The notes beneath the pieces are model-generated. The model did not search any database. It was given only the letters and a program-made list of their open reading frames with translations, and was not told the DNA's origin. A stretch of DNA of 20,300 nucleotides from a virus. A program made the position numbers and the translations under genes. Location of the stretch: positions 1 through 20,300 of IMG/VR virus record IMGVR_UViG_3300032181_000338. One strand, given 5' to 3'. How positions within the stretch are numbered: position 1 is the stretch's first letter; each line of letters begins with the position of its first letter. Shown piece by piece: positions 5,598 through 14,910 of this stretch.

Positions 5598-8500
5598 TTA
5601 ACTAATGGTCCATGTTGCACCACTATTTATGGTGATAGTATAACTACTTGCTAATTCAAGTGGTCCATTTGAGGAAGCAATAGAATTTGCTGGAATATCA
5701 ACATCTTCATTAATAGTTGATGCTGCAAGAGCAATAATACCTTGTGTATCAGCAAATAATCTATTTGAGTTGAGATAGAATACACCAGCAATATTTGTAT
5801 CTCCAGCAACATCTAATTGATAAGCAGGAGCAGGAACATTACCAATACCAACTTTGGATGGTCTGTAAATGTTAGCACCACTATCATTGGTGGATTCTGT
5901 CCAACGAGAAGTAACAAATTCCTCATTGTTTTGGAAGAATTGACCGTTAAGGTTCATATCACCCTGAACATTCAGGATGTAATCTCTGTTAACGTTTGGA
6001 GATGAACTGGTATCAGTACCAGAGAAAACGTTAGTATTGATACCAACTCTGTTGTTAGTACCTTGAATTGCGAGTGCTGGTGGTAAAGCAGGAGTTGCGA
6101 GACTCTTCCAATCATCAGAACCATTAGTTTGAGATGCGTAGATTTCAAACACATCAGCACCACCACCAATGTTGTTTCCTAAACGGAAACCTCTACCACC
6201 ACCAGCTCCTGTTCCACCACCTCTAAAGAGAACATCAGCTTCAGCGTTTGTTCCTCCGTTTCCAATTCTTACACTGTCTTTAACATTGGTGATGTGGGAG
6301 TAAATATTGGACCACTTGAGAGCATCAGAACCAAGATCTTGATCATTAGTTGCACCAGGAGTAATATCTCCACCATTGCTAATTTTTAGTCTCTCAGCAG
6401 AAGTAGCATTAGCTGTTCTAGTTCTGATAATTAATTCACCAACATTAGCACTTGTTCTATGTGCTGTGATACCCCATTGAGCAGCAGCAGAAGCACCATG
6501 TTGTAAGATGATACCAGATTCACCACCATCTACTTGGTTGTATACGCTTGATTGATATAGTGTTGTCTGTGAAGATAGTGCTAGGTTAGACTGATAGTTG
6601 AGGGAACCAGAATCACTGTAAACATTAAACTTGACTGCGTTAGCATCTGCAGTCTGACCAATGTTAACTCTATTATTAGTAGAATTAACATATAGAGTTC
6701 CGCTATCAACAGTTAGATCTGCTCCGATGGTAGCAGCTCCATTGACGTTAATAGCACCAGTACCAGTGATTGTTAGGTTATTATTTCCAGTAATACTAAG
6801 ACCACCCGTCATAGTATCACCAGTCTTCAGCACGTTAAGTGAAGCAGCACCAGTTAAGGAAGCAGTAATCGTACCAGCAGCAAAGTCGCCATTGGTATCT
6901 CTCATTACAGCAGACTTGAGTGATGCTGTAGAAACTATATTAGAAGAATTGAATGCAACATTACCTGCGTTCCAGATAATGTTATTGTTGACTTTAAGTT
7001 CATTTTCATTTAGAACTTTAAACTCAAGACTACCAGATCCTTCAGTAGCATTACCGCCATCAGCAATGATGGCAGCATTATAAGTCGGATCACCGTTATT
7101 ATCTACTGCTTGTGCTTGTGAAGAGTTAAAGTAAATATATGGGTTTGTAGCAAACTGACCATCATATCTTCCAAGTCTTAGGAATCCAGCACCAGAATTA
7201 TTTCCAAGTTCCGCAAATTGAGTAGTATTGCTATCATAAATTTCATAGTTTTCAAAGTTTCTTTCGTCGCCAGCAACACCAATAAATACAGCAGCCTCAA
7301 GATTGCCGCCAGAAGCAAGTCTACCAATAAGCATTGTGTAGCTATTAGCAGAATCATTTTGATCATTTAATTGCTGTACGTTATCAATGAAGAAATCACC
7401 AATATCCTGTTTATTGACATTGTAAATATTAATTTGAGATCCTGGTTCAAAATCTCCACCAGGATTAATATCAAGAACTTGTCTTACTAGAATTCTATAA
7501 GAAACATCTGTTCCAGTATATGATTTAATTTCAATTTTGTTTCTGAATTTAGTGGAACTTCTCCATGTTGGGAGACGAGTATCAAAGATTTCATTTGTTT
7601 TAATATTCCAACCATCTTGATACCATTCACCTTGCTTATTATCAAGTTTGTCGGCATCCATTCCACTGTCAACACCCTGGTTACCAGAGTTCCAAATCTC
7701 ATACCATGATCCATAAGATGTTACACCATCACCAGAACCACGTAGATACATTCTATCGTCGTTACCAAATGCTAGTTGTCTTACACCACCAAATGTAGCG
7801 TCAATACCAGACTCACCATTACGGAGAGTCATAACTAAGTGCTTAGCGGAGTTGGATGTTCCAGTATCTACACTTGGGAATGCTGCTAGCAAGCCATTAG
7901 AACTATTGAATACTGTATTCAGTGTTAGACCTTGAACAGCATCACTTGGAACTGGATTGGAAGTTGGGTTGTTAATACCAGTGTCAACACGAAGTGTGTT
8001 AGTGGATCTACCACTAATATCAATACTGTAAGTTCCACTAGCAAGTTTGTCTGGATTAATACTGCTATCAACGAAGAATGCGCCGTTGAGGTAGTATCCA
8101 CCCTGCTGACCGTCTAGTAAGTCAGCATCTAATCCACTATCAGGACCAGTCTTAATTGTTACGGAACCATTTCCTTCTTGACCAATATTAAATTGAGACT
8201 TTCTAAATCTCGCAACACCAATAGTTCCAAATTCATCAGCAGAAATTGTTAGATCAGAAACTCTCTGAATATCAACAGCAACGTTAGCAAACTGTTTATT
8301 TACAGTGCTAACTTTTGCTAATAGAACTAGATTAGATCCAGAACCAATAGCAGCTGGATTTGGTGTTACTTGGAAATCAACATTGTAACCAGAACCAGCA
8401 TTTGTTACCGTAGCATCAGTAACTTCTCCACCAGAAATAATAAGGTTAGCTCTTAAATCTGTGCCAGTGCCGCCATCAAGAGAGATATCAAAATACTGAC

Positions 8501-11500
8501 CATCAGTGTATCCACTGCCAGGGTTAGCAATTACAACGTCATCAATAAAGTTGCCAATAGTATTTGAAGAATCAAATGTTAGTGGAGAAGTTCCTCTTTC
8601 AAATTCAATAACAGTTCCAGCAGCAATTGCTGCAGTAATTGGATTGTTGAGAGAGACAGTAGTTAAACCTCCTGTAGTAGTAACGCCATTGATATTTGTA
8701 TTTGCCGCAATACCAGCAACATTAGCAACAACTTCGTGACCAATCAACGCATTCTGATTACTTTCAAAGATGAAAGAACTGGCACCATTCGCTGCTTGCG
8801 TATACAGTCTCGCAAAGTATCTTGTTTCAGCACCTTTAATTGACTGAACAGCAGGAGCAAAGTTTTGATCACCACGTAAGAAGGTGAACGAGTTTGCAGC
8901 ACCACCAGTTGCAAGTCTATCCGTTTCAATTACACCCGAAGTAATATCCGATGCAGCGATCTGGTTTGAAGATAGAGAAACCCAGTTGTTAGCGTTAGTA
9001 GATGATGTGTTAACAACTCTACTGATGTTAACAGTATTTGTTGGAGAAGCACTATCCTCAAATGTGTCAGTATCAAGCATCTTGATATTATTAACAATAT
9101 CACCATACAATCTACTTTCAATCAAAGCAGTTGCAGTTGCTTGTGTACCAGCTCCAGGAGGTGCAGAAATAGTGATTACTGGTTGAGTAGTATATCCAAA
9201 ACCACCAATGTAATTAGCATTTTCCTCAATAGTGATGGTAACAACTTCGCCGTTAGCAATCGTACATGTTGCTGTTGCTGCTACAGCACCAGCAGATGGA
9301 TTACCACCAGAAATAGTTACAGTAGGAGCAACAGTATATCCAGAACCACCATCGGTAATATTAATTTGATGTAGAACACCCTCCCTGTATTCAGTAGCTT
9401 GAATTCTACCTGTAGAAGGTGAGCCTGTATAAACATCGTTTACATTAAATACGAGACTGGAGTCTACACCAAATCCTAGGAACAAACTATCAAGATCATT
9501 GTTTAGAATGAATGATTGTGAAGTATCCTGTTGGATTGCGATATCACCAGCAAGTGCTCCCTCAATCTTGAGCCTATCTGCTTGAGTTGCAACAGTGAAA
9601 ACTTGGAAAGGTCTGAGTGCTGGGATCTGGTCAATAGAAATCTTACCAGAATCGGTAAGTTCAACCAGTGCTCTAGGAACAGCGTTTGTAGAATATGGTT
9701 TGTTGATGTAAGGACCAAGGTTGTTAGTGATATAATCCTTAACTGCCTTTTGTGTGGGTAGTTTAGAATCACTAGAATTGGCACCACCAAGTGTATTACT
9801 GTTGTCAAATCCAGTAACAACAACGTCACCACCTTTCAGTTTCAAGAATTCAACTTCAGAGATCGTAACCGTACCAGTAAAGGTAATATTACCAGTTCTG
9901 TTTTCAATTCTAGCGAATGTACCAACCTTGAAGTCACCAAGTTCGTCAGTACCAGAAACATAAACACGACCATATTGTTCCGATACTTGTTCATTTGCCT
10001 CAACTTTCGTACCACCATTCTCAGGTAATGCAAGATAGTTATTACCAGAACCAGCAAATTCCCAAGTATGAGAAGAGGAGTTAACAATAGATGGTCTGTG
10101 CAATCTAATTGTTGCGTTTGATGCTGCAGCTGGTGTAAGTGCTTGCTGTAACGCAGTGAGACCAGAAATAGTAGCTCCGTCAGATTCTCTAATCAAAGAA
10201 AGACCGTTTCCAACACCATCATCAATAGTGAGAGTTGCTGAGAAAGGAGGTCCTACAGTAACAGCACTTACTGCATCAATAAAGAATTCTTTATCTGGAT
10301 CTGCATTTCTGTAACCATCAAACTTACAGATATAGTGCTCAAGTGGTTCTCTACCAATACCACCAATTGTAAGAGTCGTTCTACCAGTTGGTGTTTGAGA
10401 AACAACATTAACTGTACCAGCATCAAACTCGTAAGGATCTCTACGGAAACCTGTTCCTCTTAGAGCATATGTACCAAAGTTGGTAGCTGAGTTAGTAATA
10501 GAAGCATATCCACCAGACTCACAAAGAACACCATCTTGACAGAAGATAACAAAGACAGAAACTAACTGTGTATAACCATCTTCAATAACCTTGTAACCTG
10601 TACCACCAAAGGATACAATCGTGAATGCTGCCGCAACCATGGATTTACCCTGATTGGGGAATGATGCTGTTCCGTCTGGTTCCAGACCAGGGAAAGGACA
10701 GTTAGGTTGCTTAACCTTTGTACCGTCAATTAGAGCACCACTACCACCTCTGAAAGAGATAACTGATGCATTCTGTGTATAAGGAGATGCTTCAATAATT
10801 GGGAAGTCATCATATCTACCACGAACTGCTAATCTTTGATTATTAAAATCATAGATATAGCTATCTGGATATGTAATAATAGGGGCGGTATCATATAGAG
10901 TACCAAACGTCTGTGTAATAGAACCAGGAGCAGTTCCATTTACCGTATCTGTTGCATACTCTAAAATGTCATCAAATGTTGCTAGGGATGTTGTAATAGC
11001 AGATGCAATAGCAGCACAAGATGGATTCGCACTATCCTCTAGAATACTCCAATCTTCAAACTTGGGAACAGGTGAAGTTGTAGCATATGGGTTGTAAATA
11101 ATTTTAGTGCCATTTGCTAGAGCAGATACGAATGTATGTGCATCTGTATTACTACCAGCAACTCCAACATTTAATGTTAATGTTGTGCTGCCACCAGATG
11201 ATGTTACTCCAGCAATTAAGAAACTTTGACCAAAGTTTGCGTCGGTTCTGTATGGACTTGCGTCGTTACCACCACCATTAGCAGCACAGCTATATGTAAT
11301 AGCACCTTCAGCAAAAGCGATCCTATCAGAATTAGCGACTGGAGCAACTGCTGGATCTGGAATGACTACAGTCATAGCTCCAGTTGTTGGAACATATGTA
11401 GATCCTGTTGGAGTTGTAGCTAGAACATCACCATCAGACCAATTACGCATTGCTGCGATACAAAGATCTCTTACTTGCTGGAAAGCATATCTAGTTTCAT

Positions 11501-14500
11501 CTAGTTGAGCTTCTTGAATTCCAGAAAGAACAGTTCCACTGAAATAAGATTCTGCAGCGGAAACAACACCATGGTTTCCGCCTAAAGATAAATCTCTTAC
11601 AAGTCCTTCAATAACTAGTTTGATGTCTCTACGACACTTTCTCTGATGAATATCAGAAAGATTTAAAGTTGGATAATTAGTTTCTGTATTGATAAGTGCT
11701 TGATCTGCAATCAAATCAGCATTTCTTGCAATCAAATAAGCAGCATCAAGATATGTTCCAGATGTGTTATTAGCAATAACATCTACCCAAAGGAATGATA
11801 GTGTACTAATTGCTGCTTCTACATCAGCACAAGCAGGATTTCCTGCAGTTGTAGTAATGATTGTTGGATCTGTATATCTTGTAGTTGTAGCGTGCTTAGT
11901 TACATATAAAGGATCTGCAGTAGTTCTGTTTTTGATCCTCCAATTGCACATTGCATAGATTGCTAACTCTCTAGCATATTCAATAGCACGTACATTTTGA
12001 ATAATTTCATCTTCAATATAAGCAATTTTGCCACCAACAATATACTTTTTGGCAGCTTCAATAATATTATGGTTAGATCCAAACTCAAGGTCTCTTACGA
12101 GAGCATTGAGGAAGTGAACAACGTCTTGCTTACACTGTTCGTCACCATTAGTTCCACTGTTTGTATTTGTTGGAGAACTATATGCTGGATAAATTTTTTG
12201 ACCAGCGGAACAAGAAATAAGAATATCTGCTAATCTTACAGTATCATCTTCTGACAGTGCTCCAATTAAAGCTGCTTCTGTAGTGACAGTTGCAACACCA
12301 GTAGTAGTTGTATCATAAACAAATCCCGTGATGTTGTAAGTGCTTCCTCCAAATGTTACTGTACCACCACTTACATAAGTATTTGGATGATCAAGTGTTC
12401 CTAGGAAAATATCAAAAGTATTGTTTGTACTGTCAATATTGTATACAGAATAATGATCAGATTTGAATTGATCGTTAATGATACCAACTACTTCTTCTGC
12501 AATATAATCCCTATTATTTCTAATTAACTGACAAGCATCCTGGAATCTTCTCTCAACAGGAGTCGCAAGTGGGAATTTGTTTGGAGAGTTGAGTAGTGAT
12601 AAGGTAACAGATTTTGAGTATGATTGTACAGTTGCGAATTCGCCTGGATCAAAGTTATCACTAGTGAGACTAGGGAATTTTTTAGGAATAACAAAACGTC
12701 TTGCACGACCATCAGCATCTTCCAGAACTTTATAAATTCTTTGTTTGCCATTAAGGAAAGACAAATCTGGAGATACCGTTGGCATTCCAGTAATGATAAT
12801 TTCTTGCCCTTCTTTAAACTCGTGAGTATTAGTTCTACCAACTAGTGCGCTTGTATAGAATACAATACCACCAAGATCTTCTGCGTTACCAAACTGAGAA
12901 TCTTGGAATCCACCAGTTGCAATGCTTGGATCTCCTTGTAAAGAGAAATCAATTCTAGAAATAGGTAATGTAGATGTTACATCTTCGTCATAAGATACAA
13001 CTTCACCTTCAGCTCTAATTGACTTCAGATTAATAGTATCAATTGTATTAGATACAGGTGTAGCAGAATTGATAGAAATTGATTCTGACTGTGTTGTATC
13101 CCAACTAGGAGCACCTAAGATTGGAACAAATTGCACATCCCAATATGTTGGTGCGTTTGAAGTGTCAATACTAGTTACTTGATAGTAACCTGATGTAAAA
13201 CTAGAGTTATCAGCATCATCTAAAAATACAAAGGCATTTACTGGAATGTCTGATGTAGGATCTGTAGTGAATCTTAGTTTATTTTCACCAGCAGTTTGAC
13301 TGATAGTTAATGATAATGCTCCTCCAGTAGACGCAGATGTTACATAACTATATTGGTCACCCTCAATTAAAGCACCAGATTTTAACTGTACATCAATATT
13401 ACCAGAAACATTTGCATTAGCACCTGTAGTTGACGTGAAAGAAACGTCAAATACATTTGCTCTAGCACCAGTGTTTAAACCTACAACTTCAACACCAGAT
13501 TGTAGTAGAGCTAATCCTGTATTATTCTGGAATCCGATACGGAATCTTTCTGGTCCAAAGATTTGATGACCAATTGGAAACTCTAGACCAAAGTCTCCAT
13601 TTGCTTCATTGTCAACAATGATTCTTTGCTTGTCGTCAAAGACCATAGCAAAGTCCCAAGTTCCAATTGGGTCTCCGTTAGCATCAACTTTATCTCTGTA
13701 AGTTACGCCAGTAACATAGTTTTTATCACCAAATTTGAAAATATGTTTTCCTAAGTTAGCTGGTCTAATAATTACTAGACGAAGGTTATCACCAACAACC
13801 GAGCAATCAGGTGGCAATGAAATTGGGTTATCTTCTACATAATCACCACCAGAAACAATTAGAGTTTCTTTGACACCAGGAGTGGACCATGCAATTTGTG
13901 CCGCTTTCTTAATTGTACGAACTGGGTTTACAGCAGAACGACCGTCGTTTAGGTCAGAACCAATCTGCTGCGAAACATAAACACGACCACCAACGTCATT
14001 CGTTGCTAGGTTGAGAACATATTCCGTAGTAGCAATCTTATCAGATCTGTCACCAAGTAGAGGTGTAATTGATCTTGGGAATACTCCAGCATCACCAGTT
14101 TCTAAAAACTTATATCCATTAGGATCAGATACTCTAAAACCAATGTGTTTGAAGTTAACTTCACCATTAAGAACAATGCCATCTTTGTGAGTTGGTGGAG
14201 CTGTTCCAGTAGTTCCTGTATTTGTTGCTTGGTATACGTTACCTTGTGAATATCTGTAAGAATTTTCAGATACGATAACATTTGATGCCCATGGCGTACC
14301 AGTACCATTAATATAAGTCTTGAGGTTCGGTGCCCTCATATTCAAATCTGGTGTGATAAAATTCTCAATATCTAAGTTGAGAATTCTTGCGGTATCAGAA
14401 ATGATAGATGTGGAAGTTCTGATAGCACCATTAATATCAAGTTCAAAGTCAACGGTGTCAAGAATAGCGGTAGCAGCAGCACCAGCACCATTACCACCAG

Positions 14501-14867
14501 TAAAGGAAATGTTTGGAGCGGTAGTGTATCCATTACCAGGATCATTAACAGCAACCGATACAACTGATCCAGCAAAAATAAATGCCGAAGCAAGTGCTTG
14601 TGTTCCTCCAGCAGGCGGAGGATCAATAACAACAGTGGGAGCTAAAGTATATCCACTACCTCCAGCAGTGATATTAATATTGTTAACTCTTTGACCAGTT
14701 CTATTGATACCAACACGGGGTAATCCGCTTTGAGCATCTAACTCTAAGCGCATTACTTCTCGTTCATCAGCGCCCGCGCCAACTCTAATCGTAGTCTCAT
14801 TATCACCGATAAGTTTAGGATTTACGCCCCTAATTTTCTCTTTATCGGAATTAATATGAAAACTCAT
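5598..14867 (-). CDS. Giant (3089-residue) fibre-like virion structural protein
   Basis: One uninterrupted frame of 9.3 kb. Order of parts: N-terminal head (1-60); a pair of GSGY repeats (62-136); a Trp/Pro-rich module (193-243); a tail-fibre motif GDRSDKIATTEYV (272-284); a right-handed beta-helix start (295-400: GSDLNDGRS...NPVRTIKKAAQIA, then SLPPDCSVVGDNLRLVIIRP). Next come two copies of an alpha-helical module (912-981 and 1078-1146), a second beta-helix-like stretch (about 1370-1470), a PTQKAVKDYI motif (about 1703), GSGY repeats (1835-1920 and 2112-2190), two DAD-LD repeats (2247 and 2404), and a C-terminal region with RVGIN/KVGIGN..Y.LDVAG fibre repeats. The end (SSYTITINSGATWTIS) has no S74 self-cleaving chaperone. 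A beta-helix here is a structural trimeric shaft, not necessarily an enzyme. A role in the tail fibre or peripheral baseplate is inferred from composition and position (T4 9-12/wac locus). A weak GGGA lies before the ATG at 14867. Confidence 0.85.
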   Translation of the reverse strand: MSFHINSDKEKIRGVNPKLIGDNETTIRVGAGADEREVMRLELDAQSGLPRVGINRTGQRVNNINITAGGSGYTLAPTVVIDPPPAGGTQALASAFIFAGSVVSVAVNDPGNGYTTAPNISFTGGNGAGAAATAILDTVDFELDINGAIRTSTSIISDTARILNLDIENFITPDLNMRAPNLKTYINGTGTPWASNVIVSENSYRYSQGNVYQATNTGTTGTAPPTHKDGIVLNGEVNFKHIGFRVSDPNGYKFLETGDAGVFPRSITPLLGDRSDKIATTEYVLNLATNDVGGRVYVSQQIGSDLNDGRSAVNPVRTIKKAAQIAWSTPGVKETLIVSGGDYVEDNPISLPPDCSVVGDNLRLVIIRPANLGKHIFKFGDKNYVTGVTYRDKVDANGDPIGTWDFAMVFDDKQRIIVDNEANGDFGLEFPIGHQIFGPERFRIGFQNNTGLALLQSGVEVVGLNTGARANVFDVSFTSTTGANANVSGNIDVQLKSGALIEGDQYSYVTSASTGGALSLTISQTAGENKLRFTTDPTSDIPVNAFVFLDDADNSSFTSGYYQVTSIDTSNAPTYWDVQFVPILGAPSWDTTQSESISINSATPVSNTIDTINLKSIRAEGEVVSYDEDVTSTLPISRIDFSLQGDPSIATGGFQDSQFGNAEDLGGIVFYTSALVGRTNTHEFKEGQEIIITGMPTVSPDLSFLNGKQRIYKVLEDADGRARRFVIPKKFPSLTSDNFDPGEFATVQSYSKSVTLSLLNSPNKFPLATPVERRFQDACQLIRNNRDYIAEEVVGIINDQFKSDHYSVYNIDSTNNTFDIFLGTLDHPNTYVSGGTVTFGGSTYNITGFVYDTTTTGVATVTTEAALIGALSEDDTVRLADILISCSAGQKIYPAYSSPTNTNSGTNGDEQCKQDVVHFLNALVRDLEFGSNHNIIEAAKKYIVGGKIAYIEDEIIQNVRAIEYARELAIYAMCNWRIKNRTTADPLYVTKHATTTRYTDPTIITTTAGNPACADVEAAISTLSFLWVDVIANNTSGTYLDAAYLIARNADLIADQALINTETNYPTLNLSDIHQRKCRRDIKLVIEGLVRDLSLGGNHGVVSAAESYFSGTVLSGIQEAQLDETRYAFQQVRDLCIAAMRNWSDGDVLATTPTGSTYVPTTGAMTVVIPDPAVAPVANSDRIAFAEGAITYSCAANGGGNDASPYRTDANFGQSFLIAGVTSSGGSTTLTLNVGVAGSNTDAHTFVSALANGTKIIYNPYATTSPVPKFEDWSILEDSANPSCAAIASAITTSLATFDDILEYATDTVNGTAPGSITQTFGTLYDTAPIITYPDSYIYDFNNQRLAVRGRYDDFPIIEASPYTQNASVISFRGGSGALIDGTKVKQPNCPFPGLEPDGTASFPNQGKSMVAAAFTIVSFGGTGYKVIEDGYTQLVSVFVIFCQDGVLCESGGYASITNSATNFGTYALRGTGFRRDPYEFDAGTVNVVSQTPTGRTTLTIGGIGREPLEHYICKFDGYRNADPDKEFFIDAVSAVTVGPPFSATLTIDDGVGNGLSLIRESDGATISGLTALQQALTPAAASNATIRLHRPSIVNSSSHTWEFAGSGNNYLALPENGGTKVEANEQVSEQYGRVYVSGTDELGDFKVGTFARIENRTGNITFTGTVTISEVEFLKLKGGDVVVTGFDNSNTLGGANSSDSKLPTQKAVKDYITNNLGPYINKPYSTNAVPRALVELTDSGKISIDQIPALRPFQVFTVATQADRLKIEGALAGDIAIQQDTSQSFILNNDLDSLFLGFGVDSSLVFNVNDVYTGSPSTGRIQATEYREGVLHQINITDGGSGYTVAPTVTISGGNPSAGAVAATATCTIANGEVVTITIEENANYIGGFGYTTQPVITISAPPGAGTQATATALIESRLYGDIVNNIKMLDTDTFEDSASPTNTVNISRVVNTSSTNANNWVSLSSNQIAASDITSGVIETDRLATGGAANSFTFLRGDQNFAPAVQSIKGAETRYFARLYTQAANGASSFIFESNQNALIGHEVVANVAGIAANTNINGVTTTGGLTTVSLNNPITAAIAAGTVIEFERGTSPLTFDSSNTIGNFIDDVVIANPGSGYTDGQYFDISLDGGTGTDLRANLIISGGEVTDATVTNAGSGYNVDFQVTPNPAAIGSGSNLVLLAKVSTVNKQFANVAVDIQRVSDLTISADEFGTIGVARFRKSQFNIGQEGNGSVTIKTGPDSGLDADLLDGQQGGYYLNGAFFVDSSINPDKLASGTYSIDISGRSTNTLRVDTGINNPTSNPVPSDAVQGLTLNTVFNSSNGLLAAFPSVDTGTSNSAKHLVMTLRNGESGIDATFGGVRQLAFGNDDRMYLRGSGDGVTSYGSWYEIWNSGNQGVDSGMDADKLDNKQGEWYQDGWNIKTNEIFDTRLPTWRSSTKFRNKIEIKSYTGTDVSYRILVRQVLDINPGGDFEPGSQINIYNVNKQDIGDFFIDNVQQLNDQNDSANSYTMLIGRLASGGNLEAAVFIGVAGDERNFENYEIYDSNTTQFAELGNNSGAGFLRLGRYDGQFATNPYIYFNSSQAQAVDNNGDPTYNAAIIADGGNATEGSGSLEFKVLNENELKVNNNIIWNAGNVAFNSSNIVSTASLKSAVMRDTNGDFAAGTITASLTGAASLNVLKTGDTMTGGLSITGNNNLTITGTGAINVNGAATIGADLTVDSGTLYVNSTNNRVNIGQTADANAVKFNVYSDSGSLNYQSNLALSSQTTLYQSSVYNQVDGGESGIILQHGASAAAQWGITAHRTSANVGELIIRTRTANATSAERLKISNGGDITPGATNDQDLGSDALKWSNIYSHITNVKDSVRIGNGGTNAEADVLFRGGGTGAGGGRGFRLGNNIGGGADVFEIYASQTNGSDDWKSLATPALPPALAIQGTNNRVGINTNVFSGTDTSSSPNVNRDYILNVQGDMNLNGQFFQNNEEFVTSRWTESTNDSGANIYRPSKVGIGNVPAPAYQLDVAGDTNIAGVFYLNSNRLFADTQGIIALAASTINEDVDIPANSIASSNGPLELASSYTITINSGATWTIS
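5624..5630 (-). promoter_or_regulatory. Late-promoter-like box ATAAATA inside the 3' end of the giant gene
   Basis: ATAAATA on the minus strand, within the last codons of the 3089-residue gene and 33 bases before the LamG gene ATG. As with the boxes at 1370 and 1613, the promoter core is embedded in the tail of the preceding gene. Confidence 0.5.
8300..8535 (-). repeat. GSGY repeat pair in giant protein (residues about 2112-2190)
   Basis: Units with cores VIANPGSGYTDGQYFDI and VTNAGSGYNVDFQV. The first, with the GSGYxxGxY form, is closer to the repeats of the 1608-residue protein than to the other pairs of its own protein. Confidence 0.7.
9105..9365 (-). repeat. GSGY repeat pair in giant protein (residues 1835-1920)
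   Basis: Units INITDGGSGYTVAPTVTI and FGYTTQPVITI, the first almost the same as the pair near the N-terminus (INITAGGSGYTLAPTVVI), 1770 residues away. This suggests duplication or recombination of a portable unit. Confidence 0.75.
11430..11636 (-). repeat. Alpha-helical module, copy 2 (giant protein residues 1078-1146)
   Basis: Second copy: C1078-R-R-D, GLVRDLSLGGNHGVVSAAES, then VRDLCIAAMRNW. The gap-free match to copy 1 over about 65 residues, with LVRDL, NH, AA, Y and AM-NW conserved, shows an internal duplication. The helical stretch around residues 776-800 (CQLIRNNRDYIAEEVVGIIN) and that around 1041-1060 (LIARNADLIADQALIN) look like the two N-terminal leaders of the same units. Confidence 0.75.
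11925..12134 (-). repeat. Alpha-helical module, copy 1 (giant protein residues 912-981)
   Basis: A 70-residue helical segment in an otherwise beta-rich protein. Landmarks: C912-K-Q-D, LVRDL, GSNHNIIEAAKKY, then EYARELAIYAMCNW. It aligns without gaps to the copy at 11430-11636. Similar C-x-x-D ... GGN ... AA..Y modules recur in cyanophage structural proteins to my knowledge. Confidence 0.75.
14460..14684 (-). repeat. GSGY repeat pair in giant protein (residues 62-136)
   Basis: Two beta-repeat units with cores ITAGGSGYTLAPTV and VNDPGNGYTTAPNI, each followed by a G-rich loop and an A-rich strand. Closely similar units recur at 9105-9365 and more loosely at 8300-8535. Confidence 0.8.
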
Positions 14868-14901
14868 GGTGTTCCCGTGCCTTTGACTTTTTCCTAACTA
14901 T

Positions 14902-14908
14902 TATTTAG
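14902..14908 (-). promoter_or_regulatory. Late-promoter-like box CTAAATA before the giant fibre gene
   Basis: CTAAATA on the minus strand in the 43-base gap between the 166-residue gene (TGA at 14913-14911) and the ATG at 14867, 34 bases before the start. Variant of the ATAAATA late core found elsewhere in the window. Confidence 0.5.
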
Positions 14909-14910
14909 CA

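Noticed and set aside
6661-7083. Plus-strand open frame of 140 codons opposite the giant gene
   Set aside because: Antisense shadow of Ser/Thr/Ala/Gly-rich coding. The product is a low-complexity Val/Pro/Leu string with no ribosome-binding site or domain.
14320-14694. Plus-strand open frame of 124 codons near the start of the giant gene
   Set aside because: Mirrors the GSGY repeat coding on the minus strand. No start context, and all neighbouring genes are on the other strand.
5598-14867. Naming the giant protein as T4 gp12, wac or gp37
   Set aside because: It lies where T4 has genes 12 and wac and has fibre-like motifs, but no stretch convincingly matches those proteins. A gp number would be over-annotation.
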